Part shown: in pieces, positions 21,272 through 22,465 of the stretch
Numbering within the stretch: the first letter of the stretch is position 1
Layout: each line of letters opens with the position of its first letter
Origin: a virus
Direction: 5' to 3' (one strand)
DNA length: 22,465 bases
IMG/VR virus record: IMGVR_UViG_3300005068_000018
Coordinates: 1 to 22,465 of that record
Notes under the pieces: generated by a model
What the model saw: the letters and a program-made list of their open reading frames with translations, nothing else
Databases searched by the model: none
What the model was told of the DNA's origin: nothing
Position numbers and translations under genes: made by a program

Positions 21272-21991
21272 ATGAGCTTTAAAATCGAATGGGCGCCGAG
21301 CCCGAACCATTCCAGCAGAAACGGGCAGAAACCCATAGCAATTGTTAACCATATTACCGCGGGTAACTTCCCGGGCTGCCTAAACTGGATGCAGAATCCA
21401 AAGGCGCAGGCAAGTGCCCATTACCTTATCACTAAAGATGGACGCATATACCAACTTGTGAAGGATAAGGATGCTTCATGGCACGCTGGTAGAGTCAATA
21501 AGCCAAACTGGCCGCTTTACAATGGCCGAAATCCAAACCGGTACACTATTGGCATAGAACACGAAGGCTTCGACGGCAGCTTGACAGATATTCAGTATCA
21601 GGCAACCTTATGGCTGCATAGGCACTTAGTGGAGAAGTGGGGGATACCGGTGGACAAGGATCATATAATTGGCCATTACAGAATTGATTCAGTTAATCGC
21701 CCGAATTGTCCCGGGCCTAAGTTCCCATGGGATAGGCTTTTTACAGACCTGAAGGGAGGCGGTAATGTGGGTGACAGTAATCTTAACCTGGTAATAAACG
21801 AGCGGCCGACAAATGTGCCGCTAAAAGTGGTTAATGGTCGTACTCAAGCACTCCTGGACGGACACTGGGTGCAGCTGCGTACCTTGGCTGAATTGCTTCA
21901 TGCGGAAATCGAGTGGAGGAAAGAAACCAAAACAGTAGCATTTAAGGTGCCGCCTGCACCAAACAATTACGGCGGCGCAAGGCCGCAATAA
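21272..21991 (+). CDS. N-acetylmuramoyl-L-alanine amidase (endolysin)
   Basis: 239 aa. Residues ~18-157 are an Amidase_2/PGRP zinc enzyme that cuts the amide bond between muramic acid and the stem peptide: VNHITAG (His27), IGIEHEG (Glu96), GHYRID (His135) and NCPGPKFPWD (Cys146) give the expected His-His-Cys zinc site. Residues ~172-226 (LVINERPTNVPLKVVNGRTQ ... WVQLRTLAELLHAEIEW) look like the copper-amine-oxidase N-terminal type domain, common in secreted cell-wall proteins of clostridia and likely a wall-binding or oligomerising module. No signal peptide, so release needs a holin. AGAGGTGAT lies before ATG 21272. Confidence 0.92.
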   Translation: MSFKIEWAPSPNHSSRNGQKPIAIVNHITAGNFPGCLNWMQNPKAQASAHYLITKDGRIYQLVKDKDASWHAGRVNKPNWPLYNGRNPNRYTIGIEHEGFDGSLTDIQYQATLWLHRHLVEKWGIPVDKDHIIGHYRIDSVNRPNCPGPKFPWDRLFTDLKGGGNVGDSNLNLVINERPTNVPLKVVNGRTQALLDGHWVQLRTLAELLHAEIEWRKETKTVAFKVPPAPNNYGGARPQ

Positions 21992-22005
21992 TAAGGAGGT
22001 AAATC

Positions 22006-22335
22006 ATGTTTGAATTGAATATGGCACTCGTTGAGGCGCTGGTTTTTTTGTTGGTTCTGGTGCTTGTTGACGTGATATTGGGTATCATGATTTCATTGCG
22101 AGATAGGAAGTTTGACGTCGGGGAGTTACCCAGGTTCCTGCGTACCCAGGTGCTGCCTTATTACGTTAGTATTATTTCTCTTTCTTTCCTGGCCATGATA
22201 AAGGATGTACAGGGCTTTGACATTCAGGCCATTGCCTGGACCGTGATCGCGGCCTATGCGGCTAAGTTAGTTTTTAAAGATATTGTTGGTAAGATTAAAG
22301 AATTGTTTGGGGTTACCGTCCAGCCCAAACAATAG
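22006..22335 (+). CDS. Holin-like membrane protein
   Basis: 109 aa with three hydrophobic stretches: ALVEALVFLLVLVLVDVILG (~8-27), LPYYVSIISLSFLAMI (~50-65) and IQAIAWTVIAAYAAKLVF (~73-90), then a charged tail ending IKELFGVTVQPKQ. Size, segments and position right after the amidase fit a phage holin that opens the membrane for the endolysin. ATAAGGAGG lies before ATG 22006. Exact holin family not determined. Confidence 0.78.
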   Translation: MFELNMALVEALVFLLVLVLVDVILGIMISLRDRKFDVGELPRFLRTQVLPYYVSIISLSFLAMIKDVQGFDIQAIAWTVIAAYAAKLVFKDIVGKIKELFGVTVQPKQ

Positions 22336-22402
22336 GCATATATTGTATTTTCGCAATCAATTTTAAAGGAGGTGGAGCCTCCTGCATCATGTTGGTGTCT
22401 AT

Positions 22403-22436
22403 TACCCCGGCCCTTAGTGGCCGGGGTTATTATTTA
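22403..22436 (+). terminator. Strong terminator at the end of the lysis operon
   Basis: ACCCCGGCC, loop CTTAGT, GGCCGGGGT (9 bp), followed by TATTATTTAG. A smaller hairpin, AGGAGG / CCTCCT, lies upstream at about 22366-22382. It includes a ribosome-site-like GGAGGTGG but no well-placed start follows. Confidence 0.85.
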
Positions 22437-22465
22437 GTTAATAGAGGAAATATTATGTATATGTC

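Noticed and set aside
22389-22465. Frame open to the right edge starting at ATG near 22389
   Set aside because: Runs straight through the strong terminator, and its ribosome site is too far and lies in a hairpin.
1-22465. tRNA or rRNA genes, integrase, transposase, attachment sites
   Set aside because: Looked for by eye and none seen; the 13-bp repeats are not next to any recombinase gene.

Overview
This window is the late (structural and lysis) half of a tailed phage or prophage with a contractile tail, of the PBSX/skin type known from Firmicutes. The gene order matches xkdF-G-(yqbG)-H-I-J-(ykzM)-K-M-N-O-P-Q-R-S-T-U ... xkdX-xhlA-amidase-holin. Strong AGGAGGTGA-type ribosome sites, frequent TTG starts (139, 2202, 6830, 16149, 18091, 19515), moderate GC and an amidase with a copper-amine-oxidase-like C-terminal domain point to a Gram-positive host. 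A clostridial Peptococcaceae/Desulfotomaculum-like host is my inference. Portal and terminase genes would lie left of the window, and no integrase or repressor is visible.

Layout. 139-3233 is the head module: a prohead protease fused to a scaffold, a decoration protein and the major capsid protein. 3252-5174 holds connector, stopper, gp10-like and tail-terminator genes. 5179-9980 is the tail shaft: YkzM-like protein, sheath, tube, tail-assembly chaperone with a -1 frameshift signal, and tape measure. 10038-10844 is a low-GC lipoprotein moron. 10864-15935 is the baseplate (LysM hub, XkdQ, R, S, T, U), interrupted at 11516-12375 by a convergent two-gene cassette between 13-bp direct repeats. 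15975-19256 holds tail-tip, Ig-like and beta-helix fibre genes and xkdX. 19261-20357 is a self-contained accessory unit: a 24-bp perfect palindrome, a promoter, a frameshifted ribbon-helix-helix gene, a proteasome-like Ntn-hydrolase and a terminator. 20368-20500 is a structured leader. 20534-22335 is the lysis module.

How it works together. The protease-scaffold fusion would shape and then process the prohead. It carries about 14 phi-x-G-E-(M/I)-like motifs outside its catalytic core, and two more sit in the N-terminal arm of the major capsid protein. They look like maturation cleavage sites. Sheath, tube, chaperone and tape measure build the tail; XkdP-U and the fibres build the baseplate. 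XhlA, a zinc-ribbon membrane protein, the amidase and a holin-like protein lyse the cell.

The most unusual elements are the phage-borne proteasome-like Ntn-hydrolase unit, the direct-repeat-flanked cassette whose removal would restore an ATGA overlap of xkdP and xkdQ, and the repeated processing motif.
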